DNA from: G965202665 sp965243835
GTDB taxonomy: Bacteria; Actinomycetota; Acidimicrobiia; Spongiisociales; Spongiisociaceae
Length of the DNA stretch: 64,000 nt
Assembly (NCBI GenBank): GCA_965243835.1
Contig: OZ251578.1
Location: 2,108,001 to 2,172,000, forward strand
Direction: 5' to 3'
Part shown: positions 42,934 through 50,892 of the stretch, piece by piece
Position numbering within the stretch: position 1 is the stretch's first letter
Layout: every line of letters begins with the position of its first letter
The notes under the pieces: generated by a model
The model's database searches: none
Told to the model about the DNA's origin: nothing
Seen by the model: only the letters and a program-made list of their open reading frames with translations
Made by a program: the position numbers and the translations under genes

Positions 42934-43053
42934 CAACAACGCCGGGGAAGCGCCCGGCTCTGACGGCCGGTGACGCACAAGTCGCACAGAACCTCTGCGG
43001 CGAGTGCGGCGAAGGGCAACTGTTGCGTCTGGTTGACCAAGATCGACGGCCCG
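42933..43053 (-). other. Tail module 5, in frame in the sequence as given
   Basis: PSILVNQTQQLPFAALAAEV, LCDLCVTGRQSRALPRRC, then TGA. With tract lengths 11/14/11 this is the module the large gene actually reads and ends in. Confidence 0.8.
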
Positions 43054-46000
43054 CCCCCCCCCCCGGTTACCGGCGGGGGATCACCCGCGTCTGCTGACCC
43101 GCCGCCATCGTATGCAAATCCGGCAACCAACTCCCCGCCAGCACCCCGAACCGGGCCATGTTCGACGGTCCCGTCAGCATCATCGCCTCCGGGGGAGTAC
43201 CCGACAAGGTTGCTGGGTCCCCACTGCGCAGAGGTCGTTGATGACTCCGGTAGCGAGGACTCCGAATATCGTCTTGTTGGAGGGAGATGTGACGAGAATT
43301 CCCCAACCCCCCCCCCCCCCGTTACCCCTGGCGCGGCATCGCCCGCGTCTGCTGGGAGCCCTTGATCACCGCCAGGTCCGGGAGACACACCGTGGCCAGT
43401 GCCTGAAATATCATGTTGTTGCCGCTGCTGGTCAGAATCGCCTCCTGACGATGACCCTGGAAGCCTGGGCCGTCCCTGCTGCTTTGAGATCTCCGTGTAT
43501 CCTGGTTGCGAGAATTCCGAAGACTGCCATGTTGGATGGACAGGTGACGAGAATTCCCCCACCCCCCCCCCCGTTATAACACTCAAATCCTCACCACGGG
43601 GAAACATGGATGAAACTGTTTTAACCGCCGACAGAATCCGGTCATCTTCATACAGCCACAGTTTGGTAAACGGCCGGTACAACACCTCGCGAATTCGACG
43701 CTCGTCAAATATAATTCGCGTGCGTTTATGCAAAGAGCCCTTTAAAGTATCCGTCCACTTTATAGCATCCAGCCTAGTGTTAACAGTAGCCTCCTCCACA
43801 TCTTGCTCATAATCCTCTACCAACTCCAAAGCTTGATCATAGGCATCAATCAACTTGTGTATTTTATCCACTAGTTTGCTCCTACTAAAGGAATAAACGT
43901 AATCATCGCAACTAGTGCCCACTCCTCTAGCATGACGGATGGCAATTACTTCCGAGTTATCTTTGTTTGTGTCACAGACAGAAATCATTTCCTCAAAGGT
44001 ACCATCAGATAAATTAACCCAATCGTGTCTAGGAGTAACCGGTACTATCTCTAATTTTTCACTAGTTATATCTCTCAAGTCCGCAAGCCATTCCCACTTT
44101 TCCTTTAGGGACATATAATCGGGAACCTGCGCATAGTGCAGGTTGGCGGGCTGATTGACATCTTTGGACGGGTTTCTTACTAGAAAGGTAATCTGTACTC
44201 CGTTCCGAGAGCCGCCGCCAAAAATTTTGTCCCCCTCTTTACGGAACTCATCACCGCTTTTATAAGCATTTCCTCTTAAATTTACAACATATATATCAGT
44301 AAACTCGTCTCGCAAAGTTGCTCGAACACCAGCTAACGAGGTACCGTCCGTCAATGAATTGGGGTGAACCAGACCGACAATCGCCGGATGGTTGCCGCGT
44401 TGTTCGCTGGGCAAAACCCGATCGGAGCACCACCGCAACGCCTTCACGTACAAATTACCCATAGCATTACCACCTGGCGATCGACCAATAACTTCTTGAT
44501 GCTTATCTCCATAGGTTTTCTCAACCCGCTTGCTTACCTCTTCGTATTCAAGGTTAGGGTTGTCATCTCCCGCCGACTTCTGTCCGGATGACCAAGGCGG
44601 GTTGGACATAACAAGGGTCATTGGCGTAGCATCTTGCTCAAATCGACCTCGGATATTATCACCAAAGACTCCCAAAGCCTCCTGCTCCGGACTCGCAAGG
44701 AGCGTATCGGTCAGAAGGATTTTTTTGTACGTCTCGTATTCTACTTTCCCATTGGATGATTTCTCTTCTCGGGAGTGTTTTGCTTCTTCTATTTTCAAGG
44801 CGGCGATGTAATAAGCCAGCAAGATAAACTCGTTCGCGTGTAGTTCCCGCTCGTATTTACGGGCAAGGTCTTGGGGACTGATCAAGTAGTGTTCTTTATC
44901 ATCTTTCATTTCTATAAGGAGAGACAGGAAAGTACCGGTGCCCGCGAAGGGGTCCAAGATATGCAGGTTTTCGCTTCCGATGGAGCGGCCGAACTCCTTT
45001 TGGCAGATGGCGACTGCCGACCGTACCATAAACTCCACTATCTCAACTGGAGTATAGACTATACCTACCCGTTTTACGGTATCTTTCATCGCCGATCTAA
45101 AGAAGCCATCATAGATTTCGCGTAAAATCTCCACTTTGTCAGAGCTGGACACTGCTCCCTCAAAAGCCTTCTCCATCTGCACGTAAGCGCGAGTCAAGGG
45201 CCGTAGTTCCTCTTCAAAAGAAACTTTCAACTCTCGGAAAGTGTCCAGCAACTGTTCGATTTCTTTACTAACCGGGTTTTGCTCAGCGAAGCCGCTGTCG
45301 GCCAACATCACGTTGAACACGGGAATGGTCACTACATGCTGGGCGATCATCTCTTGGGCTTGACCGGTGGTGATGTGGTCGCCCACCGACTGTCTTACGC
45401 CTTTCAGAAACCGAACAAAAGCCGCCTCCGCCGGACCCCCCTCGGCGATCAATTTATTAATCCGGGTCCGTACCTGGCGGCAGATATCGGCGGCGCGCTC
45501 TCCCCAACGGGGATACATCTGCTTGTCGCCGATGGTGTCCACCACCATAGAAGCTATTTTGCAACTGAGTTGAAGTTGCAACTGACGTTGTATCTGCTCC
45601 TCGGCCTCATCGACTTCTTCCCCTCCGGGGCCGAAAATTCGAGCCCGTAACGGGGCGTTCTTTATCCAGGCGGAGGCGTTGCTGACGTAATACTCCATCC
45701 GGGAGTCGTGGGAGCGGAGAGCCCGCACCACCTCCCACACCGTCTTGAAATCGGAGGCTTTCAACATCTCCTGCGGGGAAACATCCGGCGGGACAACTAC
45801 CGGAATAACGATATAACCCTTGCGCTTACCGGGAGCTTTGCGCATAGCCCGGCCCACCGCCTGGGTGATGTCCACCATGGAGGTGCGGCTGTTTAGGAAG
45901 AGCACCGCGTCCAGGCTGGGAACATCCACCCCCTCGGTGAGAACCCGGGCGTTGCTGAGAATTCGGCAAGTAGGCGCTTTCTCCCCCGTCGGCCGGCTCC

Positions 46001-47711
46001 CGTCTCCTCTCTCTTCCCGCAACTGTTCCAGCAGGTCGGTGCGTTCCGCGGCCGGGGTGGAACCGTCAATATGATTAACGTCCAACCCCAGGAAAACCCT
46101 GATGTCTTTTTCGCTATCTCCCTCCCCGGACGCGGTCCTCTGACGGGTCAGTGCGCTAACCATCTCGGGCCAAAACTCAGCAACTGCTTGCGAGGTGCGC
46201 ACCCGGTTGGCGAAAGCGATAGCGGAGCGGGCAGGTGCGCCGAAACCGGCATGGATTTGGCCGGGTAGTCGCCACGTCTCCACCTCGGTGGTGGCGGGAG
46301 TAGCCAGGGCGTCCCAGCACCCGGCCAGTTTCACGGCATCGTCCAACGCCAGATTGGTGCCTTCCTGTACCAGCAACTCGTGCGACCATCCCACATTGCT
46401 CAAGGACTGCAGATAGGCCTCTTCGGTGGCGGTGATGACCAACACCTCATAGTCGGTCAGGTAGCCGCCTTCTACGGCTTCGCTGAACTCCATTTCGTAG
46501 AACCGTTCTCCGAAAGTATTTGTGTCGGCCATGCTGTAACTGTCGCCCTCAAAGTCGGAGGACTCGATTTTCTTTTTCTGCCGCTCGGTGAACACCCGGG
46601 GAGTGGCCGTCATATACAAACGCTTGCGGCCCCGGATGTGATTGTCATCGTGGACGATGCGGAACGGAGACACGCCCAATCCCTCTTTGGATTCTTCGAT
46701 GCCGGTAGTACGGTGGGCTTCATCGCAGATAATCAAATCAAACCCCCAACTCCCGCCAGCCTGTTGCTGGGCTTCGGCGATTTTGGGTGACGATTGATAG
46801 GTGGAAAACACCACCTGCATCGCATCCGGCGGCGCCGGTTCTGAAAGTTCGCCGGCCAGACGCTCCGGGTCGGTGGTGACCGGAATAGCCAACTCGGTCA
46901 AATCCCCGGCCGTGTCCGCCTGCGCCGAAGCCTTCCGACCGGCGGTAACATCCGAACACACCCCCAAATACCGCAACGGCATCTCCCGCTGACGGGACCA
47001 CTCCCGCATCGTCTGTCCTATCAGCGCAATCGACGGCACCAGATACAACACCCGACCCCCCTTGCCCGCTACCTGCTCCGCCGCCCGCAACGCCACCAGG
47101 GACTTGCCGGTACCGCACGGCAAAATCAACTGACCCCGATCCTGGTCCCGGAAACTTTTGGCGATACTCCGCACCGCGTCCTGCTGGAAACCGTGCAACT
47201 TATGCTTGGGAACGGGCCGGATTTCCAACTGGTCGGGAGCGTCCGCGAACTCCCGCCAATCCTCCACCCACCGATCCATCTCCGAAGTATGCAACACCTC
47301 ACACCGCGGCTCCGCCTTGCGCACCTTCGCCATCCCCGTCCGGGACACCCGCGCCGTCGCCACCAACAACCGGGACGCGAAATCAGCGGTCCCCGACGCT
47401 CCCAGGAAACTATCCACCCCGGCGGTGGAAACCTCCCCGGCGTGGAACTTGCACTGGACAGCGCACAAACCGCCCCCATAGGCCGGGGTTTGACGCGCCA
47501 CGATGTCAATCCCCACATCCCGACCGTAACCCAACTCCTCCCGCTCCGGCCACTCCCCCCACAACCACACCTCCTCAAACCGCTCCCGACCATACTCACC
47601 CGGATGAGCCCGCAACGCCGCCGCTACCAACCGCTCAAACCGCCGACCCTGCACAACCGACTTCGGGTCATCAACCACCAACCCCCGCAGAACCTCCGCC
47701 AGATACGCCAT
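42933..47711 (-). CDS. Type ISP restriction-modification enzyme: nuclease-helicase-methyltransferase with switchable C-terminus
   Basis: 1592 residues as given. Residues ~1-150 are an Mrr-like nuclease domain (GRDVGIDIVA and CAVQCKFHAG give the D...QxK site). Residues ~180-650 are a superfamily 2 ATPase with Walker A PCGTGKSLVAL (~198), DEAH (~330) and motif VI QAVGRAMRKAPGK. Residues ~820-1370 are an N6-adenine methyltransferase with ILDPFAGTGTFLSLL (~918) and SNPPWSSG (~1037). From about residue 1380 the normal sequence would run into the 'FxVLxxxxxPDL' segment and the specificity domain. Here it enters a poly-G tract and alternative tails, and the specificity domain is a separate gene 4 nt upstream. 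Type ISP enzymes methylate one strand and, when two converge, cut DNA. Much of the methyltransferase part is AT-richer than the helicase part, suggesting a mosaic origin. Confidence 0.88.
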   Translation of the reverse strand: MAYLAEVLRGLVVDDPKSVVQGRRFERLVAAALRAHPGEYGRERFEEVWLWGEWPEREELGYGRDVGIDIVARQTPAYGGGLCAVQCKFHAGEVSTAGVDSFLGASGTADFASRLLVATARVSRTGMAKVRKAEPRCEVLHTSEMDRWVEDWREFADAPDQLEIRPVPKHKLHGFQQDAVRSIAKSFRDQDRGQLILPCGTGKSLVALRAAEQVAGKGGRVLYLVPSIALIGQTMREWSRQREMPLRYLGVCSDVTAGRKASAQADTAGDLTELAIPVTTDPERLAGELSEPAPPDAMQVVFSTYQSSPKIAEAQQQAGGSWGFDLIICDEAHRTTGIEESKEGLGVSPFRIVHDDNHIRGRKRLYMTATPRVFTERQKKKIESSDFEGDSYSMADTNTFGERFYEMEFSEAVEGGYLTDYEVLVITATEEAYLQSLSNVGWSHELLVQEGTNLALDDAVKLAGCWDALATPATTEVETWRLPGQIHAGFGAPARSAIAFANRVRTSQAVAEFWPEMVSALTRQRTASGEGDSEKDIRVFLGLDVNHIDGSTPAAERTDLLEQLREERGDGSRPTGEKAPTCRILSNARVLTEGVDVPSLDAVLFLNSRTSMVDITQAVGRAMRKAPGKRKGYIVIPVVVPPDVSPQEMLKASDFKTVWEVVRALRSHDSRMEYYVSNASAWIKNAPLRARIFGPGGEEVDEAEEQIQRQLQLQLSCKIASMVVDTIGDKQMYPRWGERAADICRQVRTRINKLIAEGGPAEAAFVRFLKGVRQSVGDHITTGQAQEMIAQHVVTIPVFNVMLADSGFAEQNPVSKEIEQLLDTFRELKVSFEEELRPLTRAYVQMEKAFEGAVSSSDKVEILREIYDGFFRSAMKDTVKRVGIVYTPVEIVEFMVRSAVAICQKEFGRSIGSENLHILDPFAGTGTFLSLLIEMKDDKEHYLISPQDLARKYERELHANEFILLAYYIAALKIEEAKHSREEKSSNGKVEYETYKKILLTDTLLASPEQEALGVFGDNIRGRFEQDATPMTLVMSNPPWSSGQKSAGDDNPNLEYEEVSKRVEKTYGDKHQEVIGRSPGGNAMGNLYVKALRWCSDRVLPSEQRGNHPAIVGLVHPNSLTDGTSLAGVRATLRDEFTDIYVVNLRGNAYKSGDEFRKEGDKIFGGGSRNGVQITFLVRNPSKDVNQPANLHYAQVPDYMSLKEKWEWLADLRDITSEKLEIVPVTPRHDWVNLSDGTFEEMISVCDTNKDNSEVIAIRHARGVGTSCDDYVYSFSRSKLVDKIHKLIDAYDQALELVEDYEQDVEEATVNTRLDAIKWTDTLKGSLHKRTRIIFDERRIREVLYRPFTKLWLYEDDRILSAVKTVSSMFPRGEDLSVITGGGVGEFSSPVHPTWQSSEFSQPGYTEISKQQGRPRLPGSSSGGDSDQQRQQHDISGTGHGVSPGPGGDQGLPADAGDAAPGVTGGGGVGEFSSHLPPTRRYSESSLPESSTTSAQWGPSNLVGYSPGGDDADGTVEHGPVRGAGGELVAGFAYDGGGSADAGDPPPVTGGGGGPSILVNQTQQLPFAALAAEVLCDLCVTGRQSRALPRRC
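43054..43064 (-). repeat. Poly-G tract 3 (11 G on the coding strand)
   Basis: Follows GGTAACC, where TAA is the stop of module 4. Eleven G lead in frame to module 5; ten lead to module 7; twelve lead to module 6. All three paths are free of stops until the module. Confidence 0.85.
43067..43189 (-). other. Alternative tail module 4 of the Type ISP gene
   Basis: EAMMLTGPSNMARFGVLAGS, WLPDLHTMAAGQQTRVIPRR, then TAA, which abuts tract 3. Reached from tract 2 with 13 G; the frame is open from the tract (about 40 codons of non-homologous sequence first). Confidence 0.78.
43180..43306 (-). other. Alternative tail module 3 of the Type ISP gene
   Basis: GILVTSPSNKTIFGVLATGV, INDLCAVGTQQPCRVLPRRR, then TGA. 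Reached directly from tract 2 with 15 (or 12) G. Its last codons CGGAGGCGATGA also encode the start of module 4 in another frame. Confidence 0.8.
43307..43320 (-). repeat. Poly-G tract 2 (14 G on the coding strand)
   Basis: Follows GGGGTAAC, where TAA is the stop of module 2. With 14 G the large gene reads past modules 3 and 4 in the third frame and on to tract 3. Confidence 0.88.
43322..43444 (-). other. Alternative tail module 2 of the Type ISP gene
   Basis: EAILTSSGNNMIFQALATVC, LPDLAVIKGSQQTRAMPRQG, then TAA beside tract 2. Reached from tract 1 with 10 G through an open frame of ~40 codons. Confidence 0.78.
43432..43561 (-). other. Alternative tail module 1 of the Type ISP gene
   Basis: GILVTCPSNMAVFGILATRI, HGDLKAAGTAQASRVIVRRR, F, then TGA. 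Reached directly from tract 1 with 12 (or 9) G. Its end AGGAGGCGATTCTGA overlaps the start of module 2 in another frame. The conserved terminal 'LPRR' is VRRR here. Confidence 0.75.
43562..43572 (-). repeat. Poly-G tract 1 (11 G on the coding strand)
   Basis: Lies directly after the enzyme's conserved body (RGEDLSVIT). GTTATAAC precedes it, resembling the GGTAAC before tracts 2 and 3. With 11 G the frame passes modules 1 and 2 without a stop. The count is from the given sequence and agrees with the translations on both strands. Confidence 0.88.
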
Positions 47712-47715
47712 CCGC

Positions 47716-48396
47716 CTACCGCTGACCTTCCAGCGAAGGGGGCAGGGCGGCGATGATCTCCGCCGAGCGGACGCTCACGTAAATCAACCGCCGCAAATGA
47801 CGAATCAACTCAAACGGGTTGCGCTCCCACGCGTGCCAGCCGTTCGGGTCGTCCATGATGCCGGACGCCTTATCCCGCTTATGCCGCAGGCTGTCGATCG
47901 CCCAATCCAGCGGCGACCGGCCCGACACCGTATACTCCTGCGCCCGGGGCGGAATGCCCACCAACCGGCACCGGTCGTTGATTTCCAAGACGGTGCGGTC
48001 GTCCCGTTTCTTGGTTTCCGGGTTGCGGCCCCACCGCATCTTCTCCTTAATCCGGTAGGCCTCCGGATCCGCCGCCGTGTCCGGGAAACCGTCCACCAAC
48101 ACCTCCACCCCCGGATACTCCGGACAGTTCTCATAACCGATGTGCAAATCCATCAACTCCCGGCCCGCCTGACGGAAATCCTCAAAATCGGCGGCCAGCG
48201 GCACCCGGGGCAGATTGCGCTGCAAATCGTTGGCGTACCGCTCCCGCCAATCGGGGGCATGCATCACCCCGTACAGATACTCCCAAATATCATCCTTGGA
48301 AATATCGGCATCGCCGTAACGGGTCTGGAACTCCCGCAGGCACCAATCGGTGATGTTGTCGGAATCCTCCGCCAAACCCTCCAGGTCCAACTCCAT
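47716..48396 (-). CDS. Type ISP target-recognition (specificity) protein
   Basis: 226 residues equal to the C-terminal specificity domain of Type ISP enzymes. DNITDWCLREFQTRYGDADI leads in, then WEYLYGVMHAPDWRERYAND and FRQAGRELMDLHIGYENCPE. EYTVSGRSPLDWAID and DKASGIMDDPNGW are the late motifs, ending LIYVSVRSAEIIAALPPSLE. In known enzymes this domain is fused behind the methyltransferase; here it is a free protein made first. AAAGGAG precedes the ATG, and the large gene begins 4 nt after its stop. It probably reads the DNA target for the large subunit. A paralogue lies at 35.6-36.3 kb. Confidence 0.88.
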   Translation of the reverse strand: MELDLEGLAEDSDNITDWCLREFQTRYGDADISKDDIWEYLYGVMHAPDWRERYANDLQRNLPRVPLAADFEDFRQAGRELMDLHIGYENCPEYPGVEVLVDGFPDTAADPEAYRIKEKMRWGRNPETKKRDDRTVLEINDRCRLVGIPPRAQEYTVSGRSPLDWAIDSLRHKRDKASGIMDDPNGWHAWERNPFELIRHLRRLIYVSVRSAEIIAALPPSLEGQR

Positions 48397-48489
48397 CTAC
48401 CGGACTCCTTTCGCTTGCCGTCCCCCAGCCTCCTCGTGTCGCAGGGGACGCGCCATTTTAACCATACCCTTCTCCGATTCCGGATACCC

Positions 48490-48597
48490 CTGGCAACCCC
48501 GCCATCGGACGGCCCGTGCCCCTACCGGTTTCTGGCAAATCAACCGTCAAGCGCATAAATCCTGGCAACCCCGCCATCGGACGGCCCGTGCCCCTAC
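48490..48597. repeat. Two identical 36-bp direct repeats with a 36-bp spacer
   Basis: CTGGCAACCCCGCCATCGGA followed by CGGCCCGTGCCCCTAC occurs at 48490-48525 and 48562-48597. The 36 bp between them are unrelated. The spacing is CRISPR-like, but only two copies exist and no cas gene is in the window. Confidence 0.6.
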
Positions 48598-48609
48598 AGC
48601 CGAAAAGCA

Positions 48610-48972
48610 ATGTCACACCCCCTTCCTAAGGTGAACACCATGCAGCACAACCACCACGCCCCGCCCGAAACCCCGCAGGAAATTTGCGCATGGGCGACAA
48701 GGGTCGCCGACGCCGGCTTGGCCGAACTGAGCCGACTGGTCGGGTCGGACCTGTCCCGGACGGAGCTGAGAGAGGCGGCGGAAACGGTGAAGCAGCTACA
48801 GGCCCAAGCGTCTTCCCGGCAATGCGACCTGGCCGGCTGGCCGAGCCGCACCGATGCAGGAGCCGGGGCCGGCGAAGTGTTGAGGGACCGGTTGGGGGTC
48901 GCCAACCGGCGGACCGAGCGCCGGTCGCAAATGTCCCGTCGGTTGGAGGGGGATGCCGGATGGCTGATTTGA
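48610..48972 (+). CDS. Truncated DUF222 minigene
   Basis: 120 residues. Leader MSHPLPKVNTMQHNHHAPPE, with AAGGTG before the second ATG, then the N-terminal module (ELSRLVGSDLSRTELREAAE, then LQAQASSRQCDLAG). It continues to VANRRTERRSQMSRRLEG and ends GDAGWLI at the same GGATGGCTGATTTGA junction seen in the 12.5 and 12.9 kb copies. The last bases hold the -35 box of the next gene. HNH half absent. Confidence 0.55.
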   Translation: MSHPLPKVNTMQHNHHAPPETPQEICAWATRVADAGLAELSRLVGSDLSRTELREAAETVKQLQAQASSRQCDLAGWPSRTDAGAGAGEVLRDRLGVANRRTERRSQMSRRLEGDAGWLI

Positions 48973-48997
48973 CTTTATTTTTAAAATAGTGTAGAAT
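48969..48997 (+). promoter_or_regulatory. Sigma70-type promoter of DUF222 gene
   Basis: TTGACT (48969-48974), 17-nt spacer, TAGAAT (48992-48997). The -35 box overlaps the stop codon of the preceding minigene. About 70 bp around it match the two minus-strand family promoters at 12.4 and 12.9 kb. Confidence 0.78.
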
Positions 48998-49046
48998 ATG
49001 GGAATAATATCCTACTCTATTCGGTTATACACTACACGCAAGAAAA

Positions 49047-50372
49047 ATGTCACACCCTCCTCCTAAGGTGAACACCATGCAACACAACAACCAATCCCCG
49101 ACTGAAAACCCGGAGCAGGTCTGCGCCCGGGTCGTGGCGGGCACCGCCGACCTCATGACCGACCTGCGCCGGTTGCTGGAAACGGGGGCCTCCCGGGCCC
49201 AACTGGGACAGGTGGCGGAAGCGGCCAAGCAAATCGAGGCCCAGTTGTCTTCCCTGAAATGCGACCTGGCCGGCCGGCTCAGCCGCACCGATGGGGGAGC
49301 CGGGTCCGGCGAAGTGCTGCGGGATCAACTGGGGGTTACCAACCGGGAGGCCAAGCAACTGTCGCAGATGTCCAGCCGGCTGGAGGAAATGCCCAACACC
49401 CGCGCCAAATTGGAAGCGGGCGAGATCACCATGTCAAACGCCACCGCCTTGGCCAACGCCGCCCGCGAGTGCGGAGCCCGGCGGGTGGACGAGAACCAGG
49501 GACTGCTTGCGGAAGCCGCGTCCTCCAACCCGGACGATTTCCGCAAGCGGTCCCGCCGGTGGGCCAACGCCCACAGCCCGGACCGGGGCGAGGAGGCGCT
49601 GGAGCGGCAGAAGAAACACCGCAAGACGCACCTGTTTTGGAGCAAGGAACTGGATATGGGCATCCTGCACGCCGAAATGGACTCCATCAGCTTCGGGCAG
49701 GTGCGGCAAGCCCTGGATAAACACACCGACCTGTTGCGGCGGGACGACTCCGGCGGGGACATCCACCCCGACGATATTCGCACCAATGAGCAACGCCGCA
49801 CCGACGCCCTCGTGGAACTGGTCACCGGCCGCCGCGCCCACACCCTGGAACCCCTCCCCGACCGGGAGGGGCAACCGGGCACGCCCCCAACGCAGGTGGT
49901 GGTGGTAGCCGACCTGGGGCGGATCGACGGCTCCCGCCCGGACGGGTCTTGCGAGATCCTGGGTACCGGGCCCGTTCCGCCCTCTGTTCTGGACAACCTG
50001 TCCCCCGACTCTTCCGTGTGCGGGATCATCTTCGGAGGCAAAGGACGGGTGTTGTGGCTGGGACGCAACCAGCGGCTGGGCAACCGGGCGCAACGACTGG
50101 CGGCCGCAGTGCGGGACAAAGGATGCGTCAGATGCGACGCCCCCGTCCACCGCACCGAGTTGCACCACCTCCGGGACTGGTACGACGGCGGCCCCACCGA
50201 CATCGACAACCTGGTCTCCCTGTGCGGACCCCACCACCGGGAACTCGGGGAACACAACCGGGAATTGGTAAAAATTGGAAACAAATGGCAAACCCGCCCC
50301 CGCCCCGGACCGCCCCCGCCGCCCCGGCCCCGCCCCGCCGACGCCAGAACCAGGGACGGCCCCGGCGATTAA
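49047..50372 (+). CDS. DUF222 / HNH endonuclease-domain protein, single N-terminal module
   Basis: 441 residues from ATG 49047; the ATG at 49077 with AAGGTG upstream may be the real start. Order: N-terminal module (DLRRLLETGASRAQLGQVAE), DUF222 core (EEMPNTRAKLEAGEITMSNA, RKRSRRWANAHSPDRGEE, DMGILHAEMDSISFGQVRQA) and HNH site (CVRCDAPVHRTELHHLRDWY, NLVSLCGPHHRE). The tail is Pro/Arg-rich. It is very similar to the 10.8-12.4 kb protein apart from the missing duplicate module. Role unknown. Confidence 0.85.
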   Translation: MSHPPPKVNTMQHNNQSPTENPEQVCARVVAGTADLMTDLRRLLETGASRAQLGQVAEAAKQIEAQLSSLKCDLAGRLSRTDGGAGSGEVLRDQLGVTNREAKQLSQMSSRLEEMPNTRAKLEAGEITMSNATALANAARECGARRVDENQGLLAEAASSNPDDFRKRSRRWANAHSPDRGEEALERQKKHRKTHLFWSKELDMGILHAEMDSISFGQVRQALDKHTDLLRRDDSGGDIHPDDIRTNEQRRTDALVELVTGRRAHTLEPLPDREGQPGTPPTQVVVVADLGRIDGSRPDGSCEILGTGPVPPSVLDNLSPDSSVCGIIFGGKGRVLWLGRNQRLGNRAQRLAAAVRDKGCVRCDAPVHRTELHHLRDWYDGGPTDIDNLVSLCGPHHRELGEHNRELVKIGNKWQTRPRPGPPPPPRPRPADARTRDGPGD

Positions 50373-50890
50373 CCCCTCCCCAATCCCAACGACGTTCGCA
50401 CCGGCGAGCAACACCGCACCGACGCCCTCGTGGAGTTGCTCACCGGCCGCCGCGCCCACACCCTGGAACTTACCCAACCGGGACTGGAAACCGGGACCGG
50501 CCCCAACGCAACTGGCAGTAGCGGCCGACCTCGAAGCAATGAACGACTCCCGACCGGACGGGAACTGCGAGATCCTGTGTACCGGGCCCGTCCCGCCCTC
50601 TGTTCTGGACAACCTGTCCCCCGACTCATCCGTGTGCGGGATCATCTTCGGAGGCAAAGGACGCAACCAGCGACTGGGCAACCGGGCGCAACGGCCGGCG
50701 GCCGCAGTGCGGGACAAGGATGCATCACATGACGACTCCCCTGTCCACCGCACCGGGTTGCCACCACCCCCGGTACTGGTACAACGGCGGGCCCACCGAC
50801 ATCGACAACCTTTGGCATCCCTGGGCGGGCGTCACCATCGGGAACTGGGGGAACACAACCGGGAACTGGTAAAAATTGGAAACAGGCGGG
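50373..50890 (+). pseudogene. Decayed repeat of the DUF222 C-terminal half
   Basis: Directly after the full-length gene the second half is repeated in broken form: SNTAPTPSWSCSPAAAPTPW, then NDSRPDGNCEILCTGPVPPS, VLDNLSPDSSVCGIIFGGKG and remnants of the HNH region in other frames. RVLWLG is deleted and the HNH Cys/His pattern is destroyed. Confidence 0.7.
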
Positions 50891-50892
50891 AG

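Noticed and set aside
42970..43579. Plus-strand frames with poly-Pro across the C-runs
   Set aside because: Antisense of the poly-G tracts; used only to confirm the tract lengths of 11, 14 and 11.
48490..48597. CRISPR array
   Set aside because: Only two repeats, no leader and no cas genes in the window, so I list it as a direct repeat rather than a CRISPR array.
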